Numbered from the stretch's first letter, positions 8,551 to 16,802 are shown. The stretch is DNA of 51,317 nucleotides from Skermanella stibiiresistens SB22 (GCF_000576635.1 NZ_AVFL01000038.1:1-51317); one strand, 5' to 3'. A program made the numbers and translations. Notes: generated by a model from the sequence alone, not told the origin.

Positions 8551-9728
8551 ATCTTGCACTCGGCGGCATAGGGATCGGCGTGGTCTTCGAACACGGTGCC
8601 CCGGATCACGTTGGTCAGCCGGCCCTTGTCATCCTTGACCACCTCGCGCAGGTAGTAGTCCTGGATCGGATAATGGTTGGTGTTGAACTTGAAGTCCCCC
8701 CGGATCGACTTGAAGTCCGCCGCCTGCAAGGCCGCCCGCAGCGCGGCCTTGTCGGCCAGGGCTCCCCCCGTCTTGCGGATCGCGCTGTCGAGCAGCAGGG
8801 CCACGTCATAGGCCTGCGCCGCGTAGACCGACGGCAGCCGTCCGTAGGCCGCCTCGAAACCTTGGACGAACTTCTTGTTCTGGGGATTGTCGATGTCGCC
8901 GCTCCACTGCGCGGTGTTCATGACGCCCAGCGCCGCGTCGCCGATCGCCGGCAGCGAATCCTCGCTGAAGCTGAAGCCGGGGCCGAACAGCGGCACCTTG
9001 CCCTTCAGGCCAGCCTGCTCGTACTGCTTGACGAAGTTGATGCCCATGCCGCCGGGATAGAAGATGTAGACGCCATCCGGCGCCGCCGCGCGCAACTGCG
9101 CCAGTTCGGCGGCGTAATCCAGCTGGCCGACCGTCGTGTAGACCTCGCCGACGACCTCGCCCTTGAAGAACCGCTTGACGCCGGTCAGCGCGTCCTTGCC
9201 CGCCGGATAGTTCGGCGCCATCAGATAGGCGCGCTTGATTCCCTGGGACTGCATGTGTTGTCCCATCGCCTCGTGTTGGCCATCGTTCTGATAGGCCACG
9301 CCGAAGAAGAACGGATTGCACTGCTTGCCCGCCAGCTGCGACGGTCCGGCGTTGGGACTGAGCAGGAAGACCTCGGCCCGCTCCAGGCTCGGCATCAGGG
9401 CCAGCGCCAGGTTGGACCAGATGATGCCTGTGACGACATCGACCTTATCGCGCTCGACCATGCGGTCGGCCAGTTGCTTGGCGACATCCGGCTTCTGCTG
9501 GTCGTCCGCCTCGATCACCGTGGCCTTCACGCCGCCCAGGGTGCCGCCCAGGTCCTTGAGCGCCAGCGCGAAAGCGTCGCGCACGTCGATGCCAAGCCCG
9601 CTGCCGGGACCGGACAGCGTGGTGATCATGCCGATCTTGACCTCTCCGTCCAGAGCCGTGACGGGAGAGGCGAAGCAGGCGAGGCCAGCCGCCACGAAGG
9701 CGGCGGTGGCGCGGGAAGCGGAATTCAT
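8547..9728 (-). CDS. Periplasmic substrate-binding protein of the Liv operon (LivK-like)
   Basis: 393-aa type I periplasmic binding protein. It has a signal peptide (MNSASRATAAFVAAGLACFASPVTALDG) and the family start EVKIGMITTLSGPGSGLGIDVRDAF; GGVKATVIEADDQQKPDVA and VIWSNLALA-type segments line the ligand cleft. It is first in the operon and is followed by both permeases and both ATPases, so it determines ligand specificity. The sequence is nearer to the broad LivK-like group used for aromatic or organic acids than to E. coli LivJ/LivK, so I do not assign leucine specifically. The upstream 83-base gap has a small GCCGC/GCGGC hairpin (9763-9778). Confidence 0.88.
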   Translation of the reverse strand: MNSASRATAAFVAAGLACFASPVTALDGEVKIGMITTLSGPGSGLGIDVRDAFALALKDLGGTLGGVKATVIEADDQQKPDVAKQLADRMVERDKVDVVTGIIWSNLALALMPSLERAEVFLLSPNAGPSQLAGKQCNPFFFGVAYQNDGQHEAMGQHMQSQGIKRAYLMAPNYPAGKDALTGVKRFFKGEVVGEVYTTVGQLDYAAELAQLRAAAPDGVYIFYPGGMGINFVKQYEQAGLKGKVPLFGPGFSFSEDSLPAIGDAALGVMNTAQWSGDIDNPQNKKFVQGFEAAYGRLPSVYAAQAYDVALLLDSAIRKTGGALADKAALRAALQAADFKSIRGDFKFNTNHYPIQDYYLREVVKDDKGRLTNVIRGTVFEDHADPYAAECKM

Positions 9729-9811
9729 GATCGGGGGGACTCCCTGTCCGGACGCGTTGGTTGCCGCAGTTTAGCGGCGTTATTTGCCGGTATCTCGCTG
9801 AATCCGCAAGC

Positions 9812-10666
9812 CTATCCGTTCAATAGCCGCTCCACCGCCAGCCACAGCGGCCCGGCGGGATCGGCCAAGTCGTCCAGGACGGTGAAATGATTGCGTCCCT
9901 CGATATCGAGCATCTCCGCGGTGGAGCCCATGGCGGTGAGGGCGTCGGCGTAGTCGGAGGTCTGGCGGTGGAACTCCGCGCTCTCCAGCCCTCCCACCGC
10001 TGCGATCACCCTGACTGGACGGGACGGAAGGCGGCGGATCGGGCTCTCCCCCGCGACATCGTCGCCCGTCAATTGAAGCACCGGCTGGAGCCAGGACCAG
10101 CGCAGCGGCTCCAGGTCGAACAGCCCGCTGATCGGCAGGGCTCCCTTGATCACATCGGCGGGCAGACCGTAGATCCGCTCCCAGTCGGTCGCCAACAACC
10201 GGCCGGCCAGATGACCGCCGGCGGAATGGCCCGATACCACGATCCGGCGCCGATCGCCGCCAAAATCGGGCGCGTTACGCCAAACCCAGGCCAAGGCCGC
10301 CCGGGCCTGCCGGGTGATCTCCGCGATCCTTACGCGCGGGCACAGGTCGTGGTTGATCACCACGGTGGTGACGCCGCGGTTCAGCCCAGCCTCGGCGACG
10401 AAGCTGAAATCATCGGCGCTGAAGGCCCGCCAGTAGCCGCCATGGATGAAGACATGGATCGGCGCGTTCGGCGCGTCGGCCGGAAAGACGTGGAGGTATT
10501 CGGCCAGCGTCGGCCCGAACGAGCGGCGCAGCCGATGGCCGCAGGTCCGCCGAGTCTCGGCGCTCCGCTCGGCCCAGCCCGCCACGACCGCGCCCATGTC
10601 CGCGGCGAGCAGGCGTGGATTGTACTCGCGGTCGATCGCGTCCTGGCTGGTCAGGTGACGGTACAT
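9812..10666 (-). CDS. Alpha/beta hydrolase, arylformamidase/carboxylesterase-like
   Basis: 284-aa cytosolic hydrolase of the HSL/kynurenine-formamidase-like group. The oxyanion motif FIHGGYWRAF (HGG at 75-77) and nucleophile elbow SGHSAGGHLAG (Ser148) are clear; RNHFTVLDDL provides the His and the Asp is probably in the VGGLESAEF region. Early DREYNPR is also typical of bacterial formamidase-like enzymes. The start is MYRHLTSQDAID at 10666 behind GGGGAGG; ten upstream codons in frame are discarded. It is not linked to other tryptophan-degradation genes here, so the substrate remains open. Confidence 0.82.
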   Translation of the reverse strand: MYRHLTSQDAIDREYNPRLLAADMGAVVAGWAERSAETRRTCGHRLRRSFGPTLAEYLHVFPADAPNAPIHVFIHGGYWRAFSADDFSFVAEAGLNRGVTTVVINHDLCPRVRIAEITRQARAALAWVWRNAPDFGGDRRRIVVSGHSAGGHLAGRLLATDWERIYGLPADVIKGALPISGLFDLEPLRWSWLQPVLQLTGDDVAGESPIRRLPSRPVRVIAAVGGLESAEFHRQTSDYADALTAMGSTAEMLDIEGRNHFTVLDDLADPAGPLWLAVERLLNG

Positions 10667-10810
10667 GCCGGCCTCCCCACCCTCTCGGTGCGCCAAGCGC
10701 CGCGACGAAAAGGACCAAACCTCCCCTTGGCGGATAGGGTTAAACTCCGGATGTGGACGGCGTCACCACCCATCTCGCGGATCAAGTCACCTGAACGGCG
10801 GAGCGGCACG

Positions 10811-11020
10811 ATGAACAGAACCCCTCTTGAGAGAATCGAGCATCTGGAACTCCTTCAAGCCGAAGCCTTGAAGATCCTCGCCGCGTTCGAGAACCTGGAA
10901 CTGATCCAGGATCCGCCCGACGCGGTCACCCACCGGCTGGTCACGCTGACCCGCCAGCAGGTCGAGGCGATTGGCGAGGCTCTCCAACTCGCCCGCTCGA
11001 CTTTGGCCGACGCGGCCTGA
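10811..11020 (+). CDS. Small helical hypothetical protein, 69 aa
   Basis: 69 residues starting at ATG 10811, with GGAG eight bases upstream. The protein is predicted almost wholly helical (IEHLELLQAEALKILAAFENLELI ... LVTLTRQQVEAIGEALQLARSTLADAA) with heptad-like leucines, so it may be a short coiled coil or helical hairpin. It is divergent from the formamidase-like gene and 104 bases upstream of the SagB-type gene on the same strand. No family is recognised. Confidence 0.5.
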   Translation: MNRTPLERIEHLELLQAEALKILAAFENLELIQDPPDAVTHRLVTLTRQQVEAIGEALQLARSTLADAA

Positions 11021-11124
11021 GACCGAGACGGGGTCGGCCGCCGACCGGTCGACCCCGTTCCAGCCCAGCGGCCAGCGTAGCACCAGCGCCACGACATCAC
11101 ACGCCGAACGAGGGCGGTATCGCC

Positions 11125-12723
11125 ATGGATGTTCCGGACGACCGCCTGCCCCGCGACATTCGGGAATATCACAAGCGGTCCAAGCACGCTCCGAACCGCT
11201 ACGCACTGGGACCGGCGTTCCTGGACTGGGAATCGCAGCCGAACCCGTTCCGCCGATTCGAGGGCGCCCGGCGGATCGACCTGCCGCTCGGACTGGACCA
11301 GCCGACCCCGGCGTTCGGCCAGTGGAACGACGCGACGCCGCGTGGGCTCGGCGCCAACACGCTCGGGCTGTTCCTGGAACTGGGGTTGGGCCTCAGCGCG
11401 TGGAAGGCGGTGGATGGGGCCCGCTGGGCCGTACGCAACAACCCGTCGAGCGGCAACCTGCACCCGACCATCGGCTACGTGGCGCTACCCCCGCTGGCTG
11501 GGATCGGTGAGGAACCGGCGCTCTATCACTACGCCGTGGATGCCCACGCGTTGGAGGAACGCTGCGTCTTCGACACCGCCCCGGACCTGCCGGAGGGCGG
11601 CTTCCTGGTGGGGTTGAGTTCGGTCGTATGGCGTGAGGCGTGGAAGTACGGCGAGCGTGCCTTCCGCTATTGCCAGCACGATGTCGGCCACGCCATCGGC
11701 TCGCTTGGCTACGCCGCCGCGTGCCTCGGCTGGCGGCTGACCGTCCTGGCCGAACCCGGTGACGCCCAGGTCGCCAACTGGCTGGGTCTGCACCGCCAGG
11801 ATGCCGGCCACCGGTATGAGCGGGAACATCCCGACCTGCTGGCCCTCGTCCACCCCTCGCCAGCTTGCGACCAGCGCGTGCCGGAACGCCCGTCCGGCAC
11901 GTGGCGGGGACGGGCCAACCGGTTGAGCGAGGACCACGACCCCTGGCCGGCGATCGATCTGGCCCTGAGCTTCACCGCCAAGCCTCCGGGAGCGGCGCCA
12001 CCCGGTCAGCCGGTCATGGCGCCCACCCTGCCCCATCCGAATGAGCCCGCCGGATCGGTCATCCGGCACCGGCGCAGCGTGATGCGCATGGACCCCGGTG
12101 GCACGCTTGATCGCGCCGCTTTCGACCGCATGCTCGCGGCCACGCTGCCGGACCCCGCTCGCGTTCCCTGGAGCGGCTTCCCGTGGGCGCCCCGCCTCGC
12201 GCTGTTCCTGTTCATCCACCGTGTAGAGGGTTTGGACCGAGGCCTCTACGCCTTGGTCCGCGACCCCGCCTCGCTGCCCACGCTGCGGGAGGCTTGCGAT
12301 CCGGTGTTCCTCTGGGAAGATGTCGGAGGGAACGGAAGACCGGCGCTGTACCGACTGGCTCCCGCCGACTTGGAAAAAGCCGCCTCGAAGGTCAGCTGCC
12401 TGCAAGCCATCGCCGGCAAGGGCGCATTCAGCTTGGGGATGATCGCCGACTTCAGCCGGACCTTGGACGAGGAGGGCGATTGGGCCTACCGCCGCTTGTT
12501 CTGGGAGGCGGGCCTGATCGGACAGACGCTCTACCTGGAGGCGACGGCGGCCGGCGTGTCCGGCACCGGCATCGGCTGCTTCTTCGACGACGCGGTCCAC
12601 GACATGCTGGGCATCGACGGCGGGGCGATGGCTTGGCAGAGCCTGTATCACTTCACCGTCGGCACGGCGGTGGAGGATCTCCGCATCGCGACGGAGCCAG
12701 CCTACTGCCACCTCGACCGCTGA
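11125..12723 (+). CDS. SagB/ThcOx-type tandem nitroreductase-fold dehydrogenase
   Basis: 532-aa flavoprotein with two nitroreductase-like halves (about 30-265 and 310-530). The N-terminal EYHKRSKH matches the YHxxSKH lead-in of SagB-type proteins; RNNPSSGNLHPTIGYV is the FMN-phosphate/flavin-contact segment of the first half. RHRRSVMRMD, FSLGMIADFSR and LYLEATAAGVSGTGIGCFFDDAVHDMLG are the corresponding elements of the second. SagB/ThcOx enzymes oxidise azolines to azoles in ribosomal-peptide pathways, but no YcaO cyclodehydratase or precursor peptide is visible here, so this is a stand-alone member of unknown role. It is convergent (8-base gap) with the PKHD hydroxylase. Confidence 0.82.
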   Translation: MDVPDDRLPRDIREYHKRSKHAPNRYALGPAFLDWESQPNPFRRFEGARRIDLPLGLDQPTPAFGQWNDATPRGLGANTLGLFLELGLGLSAWKAVDGARWAVRNNPSSGNLHPTIGYVALPPLAGIGEEPALYHYAVDAHALEERCVFDTAPDLPEGGFLVGLSSVVWREAWKYGERAFRYCQHDVGHAIGSLGYAAACLGWRLTVLAEPGDAQVANWLGLHRQDAGHRYEREHPDLLALVHPSPACDQRVPERPSGTWRGRANRLSEDHDPWPAIDLALSFTAKPPGAAPPGQPVMAPTLPHPNEPAGSVIRHRRSVMRMDPGGTLDRAAFDRMLAATLPDPARVPWSGFPWAPRLALFLFIHRVEGLDRGLYALVRDPASLPTLREACDPVFLWEDVGGNGRPALYRLAPADLEKAASKVSCLQAIAGKGAFSLGMIADFSRTLDEEGDWAYRRLFWEAGLIGQTLYLEATAAGVSGTGIGCFFDDAVHDMLGIDGGAMAWQSLYHFTVGTAVEDLRIATEPAYCHLDR

Positions 12724-12731
12724 CGTCGCCC

Positions 12732-13394
12732 TCAGGCCTCCGCCCAGTGGCGCAGCAGGTTGGCCGTGCTCTTGGAGATCAGGTCGAACTCGGCCGTCTT
12801 GCCGTGGCTCTGGAAGATCGCCCGGCGGGCGGTGTCGAGATCGAACAGGATCTCGCGCTTGGCCGCGTCGCGGACGAGGCTCTGTGCCCAACCGACCGCC
12901 GCGACGCGGGCGCCGCGCGTGACGGGATCGACCCGGTGCAAGGCTCCCGACGGGTAGAGGATCATCGACCCGGGGTCGAGTTTATAGGACTGCTCGCCGC
13001 CGGTCCCCTCCATCACAAGATCGCCGCCGTCATAGCTGTCGGGATCGCTCAGGAACAGGGTGAAGGAGATGTCGGTCCGGACACCTCCCATCATGGCGTC
13101 GTCGACGTGGGTCCCGTACTCCATGCCAGCCGTGTACCGGCTGATCATGACCGGGCGGACCGCCTTGGGCCGCGCCGCGACCTGGAACAGCGGGTGTTCC
13201 TCGATCGCGGCGTTGACGCGGCGGATCACGTCGGCGTAGGCGGCGTCGGACGGCGACAGCTGCTCGTTCCGCTTGACCAGACGGGCGTGCCAGCCGGCGG
13301 TGCGGGCACCGTCGACGAAACGCGCGTCGGTCAGGTGGCGGGTGACATCCGCCAGCAGTTCGGGCGGCAGCACTTGCGCGATGCAGAGGATCAT
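12732..13394 (-). CDS. PKHD-type Fe(II)/2-oxoglutarate hydroxylase (PiuC/YbiX family)
   Basis: 220-aa non-heme iron dioxygenase, the usual length of PiuC/YbiX. The facial triad is visible: THVDDAMM (His96, Asp98) and SGALHRVDPVTRGAR (His153), with Arg163 ten residues later to bind 2-oxoglutarate. MILCIAQVLPPELL is the family N-terminus. GGAG lies nine bases before ATG 13394; an in-frame extension upstream is rejected. PiuC homologues are commonly iron-regulated and sit beside siderophore receptors. Here the upstream neighbour on the same strand (44-base gap) is a secreted Gly-Gly-Glu repeat protein, so a shared metal-related role is possible but only inferred. Confidence 0.9.
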   Translation of the reverse strand: MILCIAQVLPPELLADVTRHLTDARFVDGARTAGWHARLVKRNEQLSPSDAAYADVIRRVNAAIEEHPLFQVAARPKAVRPVMISRYTAGMEYGTHVDDAMMGGVRTDISFTLFLSDPDSYDGGDLVMEGTGGEQSYKLDPGSMILYPSGALHRVDPVTRGARVAAVGWAQSLVRDAAKREILFDLDTARRAIFQSHGKTAEFDLISKSTANLLRHWAEA

Positions 13395-13438
13395 CTGGTT
13401 TTCTCCACCGGCCGTCGCCGACTTCCCAAGCTTGAGGT

Positions 13439-14311
13439 CTAACGCAGCCGGGCGGCCGCGAACTCGATGCGGGACACGATGCCCGACATCTCGCCGGCGG
13501 ACCGGACCGCCTTGCGGGTCGGCGTGACCTTCGGCCACGTCGTCAACAGGGTGTTCATCTCCTGCCGCAGGGTATTGGCCGCTTCGGCGTCCTTGGTCGT
13601 CAAGGTCGGGGTCATCAGTTCGACCCAGGCGTTGGCGACTCGGGCGAAGCCAAGCGAATCCTGGTATTCAACCGGGTTGGCGATCACGTCACCCTCGAAG
13701 GCACCCTCGTACTCGTCCGCCGCCACCCGCAGCACGCCGATAACGACCGGCAGGGCGAAGGTGGGATCGGTCTGCTTGGTGGCGGGCACCACCGCGGTCG
13801 CGTCGGTCAGGCGGGTCAGGACGACCTCGGTCTGGGCTTGGACGTCGGCCACCGACGCCTTGCGCTTCACCATGCCGGAGAGCTTGTCGAGATCGGCCTT
13901 GAAGGGGGAAACGCCCTTCGCGTTGATGACGCCCTCGAGTTCGCCATAGAGCTCCTCGACCGGGTGGAGGAAGTGCGGCAGCGCGTCGTTGGCGCGGCCT
14001 TGGGCGAACAGCTCGTTGCCGACGTTCATGTGGCCCCTGATCATGGCGATGTTCGCCAGATACGCCTGCTCCTCGTCCAGTCCGGCCAGTGCCGGGGAGC
14101 CGGCCTCACCGCCTTCGCCCCCTTCGCCGCCCTCTCCCCCTTCGCCACCCTCACCGCCTTCGCCGCCGTGTCCATGGGCGGCTTGGGCGATCTGCACACC
14201 ATGCGCATTGTGCTGATCGCCCTTGGGCGCCTCGGCCCACGCGGTTCCCGCACTGCTGACCAGCACATACGTGCCAAGCCCGACCCAAATCTTGACCTTT
14301 GAACCAGCCAT
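13439..14311 (-). CDS. Exported protein with (Gly-Gly-Glu)7 repeat and His cluster
   Basis: 290-aa protein of unknown family. The start at 14311 gives a standard signal peptide (MAGSKVKIWVGLGTYVLVSSAGTAWA). A second start at 14350 with an even better Shine-Dalgarno (GAGGAG, 7 bases) would add 13 residues in front and blur it. The mature N-terminus holds His34, His37 and HGH (46-48), followed by seven exact GGE units (49-69), then a helical domain to the end (YLANIAMIRGHMNVGNELFAQGR, LPHFLHPVEELYGEL). His and Glu density suggests metal binding, which would fit the downstream iron hydroxylase. The helical part superficially recalls imelysin-like exported proteins, but I cannot assign it. Confidence 0.75.
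   Translation of the reverse strand: MAGSKVKIWVGLGTYVLVSSAGTAWAEAPKGDQHNAHGVQIAQAAHGHGGEGGEGGEGGEGGEGGEGGEAGSPALAGLDEEQAYLANIAMIRGHMNVGNELFAQGRANDALPHFLHPVEELYGELEGVINAKGVSPFKADLDKLSGMVKRKASVADVQAQTEVVLTRLTDATAVVPATKQTDPTFALPVVIGVLRVAADEYEGAFEGDVIANPVEYQDSLGFARVANAWVELMTPTLTTKDAEAANTLRQEMNTLLTTWPKVTPTRKAVRSAGEMSGIVSRIEFAAARLR
14105..14167 (-). repeat. 9-bp tandem repeat x7 coding for Gly-Gly-Glu
   Basis: Seven consecutive 9-base units (GGN GGN GAR on the minus strand) with only synonymous variation between units (GGC/GGT/GGG, GAA/GAG). The amino acid repeat is perfect although the DNA has drifted, which points to selection on the peptide rather than recent slippage. It lies just after the signal peptide of the exported protein. 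Confidence 0.9.
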
Positions 14312-14470
14312 CGTTTCAAAGCCTTCCCTTTGTACGCGAATGATAGACATTCGCAATCTCCTCAACGAAGATAGAGCGGCTCGCTGCCTCTTTGCAATGC
14401 CAAGCGTTGGGTCCGACGTTTTAGAATCATCCCTGGATGTCCGACGGACCACCGGCCAGAGCGGTCCCAC

Positions 14471-15763
14471 TCAAAACCACGTGGTGACCGCCGAGACGAT
14501 GTCGTAGCGGTCATCGACCACATACAGCACCCGCCACTTGTCGAACGTCGTGCAGGGATGGGAGATACCGAGCGCCACCATGTCGCCGACCCGGAGATCG
14601 ACCCGCTCCGGAATCGAAACATGGGCGTGCTGGTCGTTCAGTTCGGTCACCACCAGTCCGCGCGGCGCTTCGACCGGCGCCCCATGATGGCCGGGCCGGA
14701 ACCAGAGGATCGGCACCGGCATCCCGGCGTCGTGGGAAATATCGCGCTTGCCGACCGTCAGGATGACCTTGTCGGGTTGCGGCCGGCTCTGGACATAGGC
14801 CCAGACCTCCAAGGCGGCGGCGGGACCACGCCCCAGCCCATCCACCTCCGGCATGCGGGAGCGGACCTGCTCGAACATCACCGCGTAGGAGTCGCTGTCG
14901 TGCGTCAGGTAGCAGCCGGAGCGCAGCAGCACCAAGGTCTCGCGATCCAGTTTCGCCTTGCCGAGCCGGTCGGCCACCATGTCGTAGAACGCGGAACCGC
15001 CGGCACTCAGGATCACCGGTCCCGGCCCGAACAGATCCGCCGCCGCGCAGTCCGACGCCACGGCTACGATGCGATCGAGATAGGCCAGGATGGCCGCGTC
15101 GCGATCCTGGTCTCCGTCGCCTCGGACCATGCCTTCATAGCCCTCGACACCGCGTAGCGTAAGGAGGGGTTCCGCCCGCTTGACCGCGCGCGCCACCTCC
15201 AGCGCGCCCGCGTCGTCGCGGCAGCCCGTCCTGCCTCCGGCGGCGCCGATCTCGACCATGACCTGCAACGGCCTGCCAGGCGAAACCTCCCTCAGGCGGG
15301 CCAATAGCCGCTCCACACCATCGATCGAGTCGACGAGGCAGAAGAAGTCGAAATCCGGGTCCGACGCGAGTTCGGCCGCGACATAGTCGATCGCCTGACG
15401 GCCCACCAGATGGTTCGCCAGAACGATGCGCCGGATTCCCGCCTCGCGGGCGACGCGGACCTGCTGGGCCGTCGCCAGCGTCATGCCCCAAGCGCCGTCG
15501 GACAGCTGCCGATCGAACAGCGCCGGACTCATGGTCGTCTTGCCGTGCGGCGCCAGCGCGGTTCCCGTCAGGTCGAGAAAGCGGCGCATCCACTGGCCAT
15601 TATGGGCGAGCGCGGCATCCTTCAGGACGGCCAGTGGCAACGTCATGTCCTCGCGCAACACGTTCCAGCCCTTGCCGCCGATCCCGGCCAGCGGAAAGGG
15701 CTCCACGCCGGGTGGAACGCCCTTGGTTCTGCCGTCGATCATGGTCACGCCGCCGTCCGTCAT
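14471..15763 (-). CDS. PLP-dependent D-amino-acid lyase/deaminase (D-serine dehydratase / D-threonine aldolase-like)
   Basis: 430-aa fold-type III (alanine-racemase-like) enzyme. LAPHGKTTMSP carries the Schiff-base Lys75; VEIGAAGGRTGCRD and the phosphate-binding ILSAGGSAFYD follow along the TIM barrel. The C-terminal VALGISHPCTTFDKW with its His and Cys is the metal-binding pair seen in DSD1-type D-serine dehydratases and in many proteins annotated as amino acid deaminase. GGGGAGG lies immediately before ATG 15763. The likely reaction is dehydration/deamination or retro-aldol cleavage of a D-hydroxy amino acid. It is upstream of, and on the same strand as, the Gly-Gly-Glu protein, but 160 bases separate them. 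Confidence 0.82.
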   Translation of the reverse strand: MTDGGVTMIDGRTKGVPPGVEPFPLAGIGGKGWNVLREDMTLPLAVLKDAALAHNGQWMRRFLDLTGTALAPHGKTTMSPALFDRQLSDGAWGMTLATAQQVRVAREAGIRRIVLANHLVGRQAIDYVAAELASDPDFDFFCLVDSIDGVERLLARLREVSPGRPLQVMVEIGAAGGRTGCRDDAGALEVARAVKRAEPLLTLRGVEGYEGMVRGDGDQDRDAAILAYLDRIVAVASDCAAADLFGPGPVILSAGGSAFYDMVADRLGKAKLDRETLVLLRSGCYLTHDSDSYAVMFEQVRSRMPEVDGLGRGPAAALEVWAYVQSRPQPDKVILTVGKRDISHDAGMPVPILWFRPGHHGAPVEAPRGLVVTELNDQHAHVSIPERVDLRVGDMVALGISHPCTTFDKWRVLYVVDDRYDIVSAVTTWF

Positions 15764-15908
15764 GCCCCTCCCCTTCCCTGAACCTCGTTGCCGCGTTGAA
15801 GCTGTTAGGGCACGCAAGGTAGGCGACGCCGGTCCCAGTGCCAATGGCCGGCATCATCCGGGCGGACGATGCGTTTTGTCTCAATTGCCAGCGACAAGGG
15901 GGACACCG

Positions 15909-16565
15909 ATGATCATCGCACGCATCGAACAGACCGAACGGAGCGTCGAGGCGCGATGGTGGCACTCCGGCCTGTTTCCGACCGGTCGCCAATGTGGTAG
16001 CTTTGGTAGCACCCGGGAAGGCAACGGATCAGCCGTGACTGACACTTCGACAGCACCAAACCGCAAGGACGTCCAGATCGTGATCGGGATGGCGCGCACG
16101 CTCGCCGACGACATCGCCGATCTGCAACGCCAATCCAGCCGGGGCGTCATCAAGACCTTCCTCCACTACAAGAAGGTCCGGGAAAACTATCTCGGCATCC
16201 AGAGCCTGATCTTCACGGTCGAGGATCGCTATCCCCGCGTCGAGCAGAGCCTGCCGACCGGCTTCAATCAGTGGGTGATCCGCGCGAAGCTGAAGGCGCT
16301 GTCCGCGTTCACCCACATGAGCCACATGTTCTTCTCGAACCCGCCCCTGACGTTGACGCACTCGCTGGGCGCCTGGGACATCCTGTCCGACGAGATGACG
16401 GCGTTCGGCGCGGTGAATGGTTATTTCGACATGATGATCTTCGAAGCCGGCATCGACGACAAGACCGCCGACGCCTTGGAGGCGACGCGCATCGAGATCG
16501 AGGAAATTGTCACCATGCTGGAAAACCTGCTGAAGAGCAGCCCGAAGCGCCTCGAGGAGTTCTGA
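15909..16565 (+). CDS. Helical hypothetical protein
   Basis: 218 aa from ATG 15909, preceded by AAGGGGG at ideal spacing; a GTG at 16035 would give a 176-aa form beginning VTDTSTAPNRKD, and the first 42 residues look less protein-like, so the start is uncertain. The rest is long amphipathic helices (DVQIVIGMARTLADDIADLQ, FLHYKKVRENYLGIQSLIF, TADALEATRIEIEEIVTMLENLLKSS) with an aromatic/Met-rich middle (FTHMSHMFFSNPP). No signal peptide or membrane segment. No family is recognised; it is followed by the candidate sRNA gene. Confidence 0.7.
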   Translation: MIIARIEQTERSVEARWWHSGLFPTGRQCGSFGSTREGNGSAVTDTSTAPNRKDVQIVIGMARTLADDIADLQRQSSRGVIKTFLHYKKVRENYLGIQSLIFTVEDRYPRVEQSLPTGFNQWVIRAKLKALSAFTHMSHMFFSNPPLTLTHSLGAWDILSDEMTAFGAVNGYFDMMIFEAGIDDKTADALEATRIEIEEIVTMLENLLKSSPKRLEEF

Positions 16566-16677
16566 TCGCCGATCCGGGCGCGTGGGAACGGCGTGAAGGG
16601 CAGGCTGATCCGCCGGTCTGGGGTGCGTCGAAGTGGCTCAAGACAAATCGTTGCTGCATGCCGATTTTTCCCGATTC

Positions 16678-16695
16678 CTGTGAGCGGGCTCACAG
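16678..16695. promoter_or_regulatory. Perfect CRP-type binding site
   Basis: CTGTGAGCGGGCTCACAG is a perfect 18-bp palindrome containing TGTGA-N6-TCACA, the consensus half-sites for CRP/Clr-type cAMP receptor regulators; its TGTGAGC arms also resemble LacI-family operators. The centre (16686.5) is about 32 bases upstream of the -10-like CATAGT (16716-16721), the spacing of a class II activated promoter. Confidence 0.65.
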
Positions 16696-16715
16696 CATGT
16701 TAACCATTCTCCATT

Positions 16716-16721
16716 CATAGT
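16716..16721 (+). promoter_or_regulatory. -10 element of candidate sRNA promoter
   Basis: CATAGT matches TATAAT at four of six positions and sits where a class II CRP-dependent promoter with its activator at -41.5 needs it. This predicts a start near 16728. No good -35 hexamer is present at the right distance, as expected for an activator-dependent promoter. Confidence 0.45.
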
Positions 16722-16727
16722 CTGTTT

Positions 16728-16802
16728 CACGATGTCCACTGGACAGCGTTTCCTCCCTGTAAGACTCGAGCCGCCCGGTGAACAACCGGGCGGCCTTTTT
16801 CT
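16728..16802 (+). ncRNA. Candidate trans-acting small RNA, about 75 nt
   Basis: Three parts follow the predicted start: a 5' hairpin TGTCC-act-GGACA (16733-16745), a single-stranded pyrimidine stretch GCGTTTCCTCCCTGTAAG that contains CCTCC, the complement of a Shine-Dalgarno, and a 10-bp GC-rich hairpin followed by TTTTT. This hairpin / anti-SD / intrinsic-terminator layout is that of Hfq-type regulatory RNAs and is reminiscent of CCUCC-loop sRNAs of alphaproteobacteria. A short ORF starting at 16732 runs through the terminator hairpin and is not credible. Existence is inferred from structure only. Confidence 0.55.
16770..16800 (+). terminator. Rho-independent terminator of the sRNA candidate
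   Basis: A perfect 10-bp stem GCCGCCCGGT / ACCGGGCGGC (16770-16779 with 16785-16794), a 5-base loop and an immediate C(T)5 CTT tail. It is the best intrinsic terminator in the window. The nearest plus-strand gene ends 205 bases earlier at 16565. Confidence 0.85.

Noticed and set aside
14105-14167. Short tandem repeats as a CRISPR array
   Set aside because: The units are 9 bases without spacers and encode Gly-Gly-Glu in frame.
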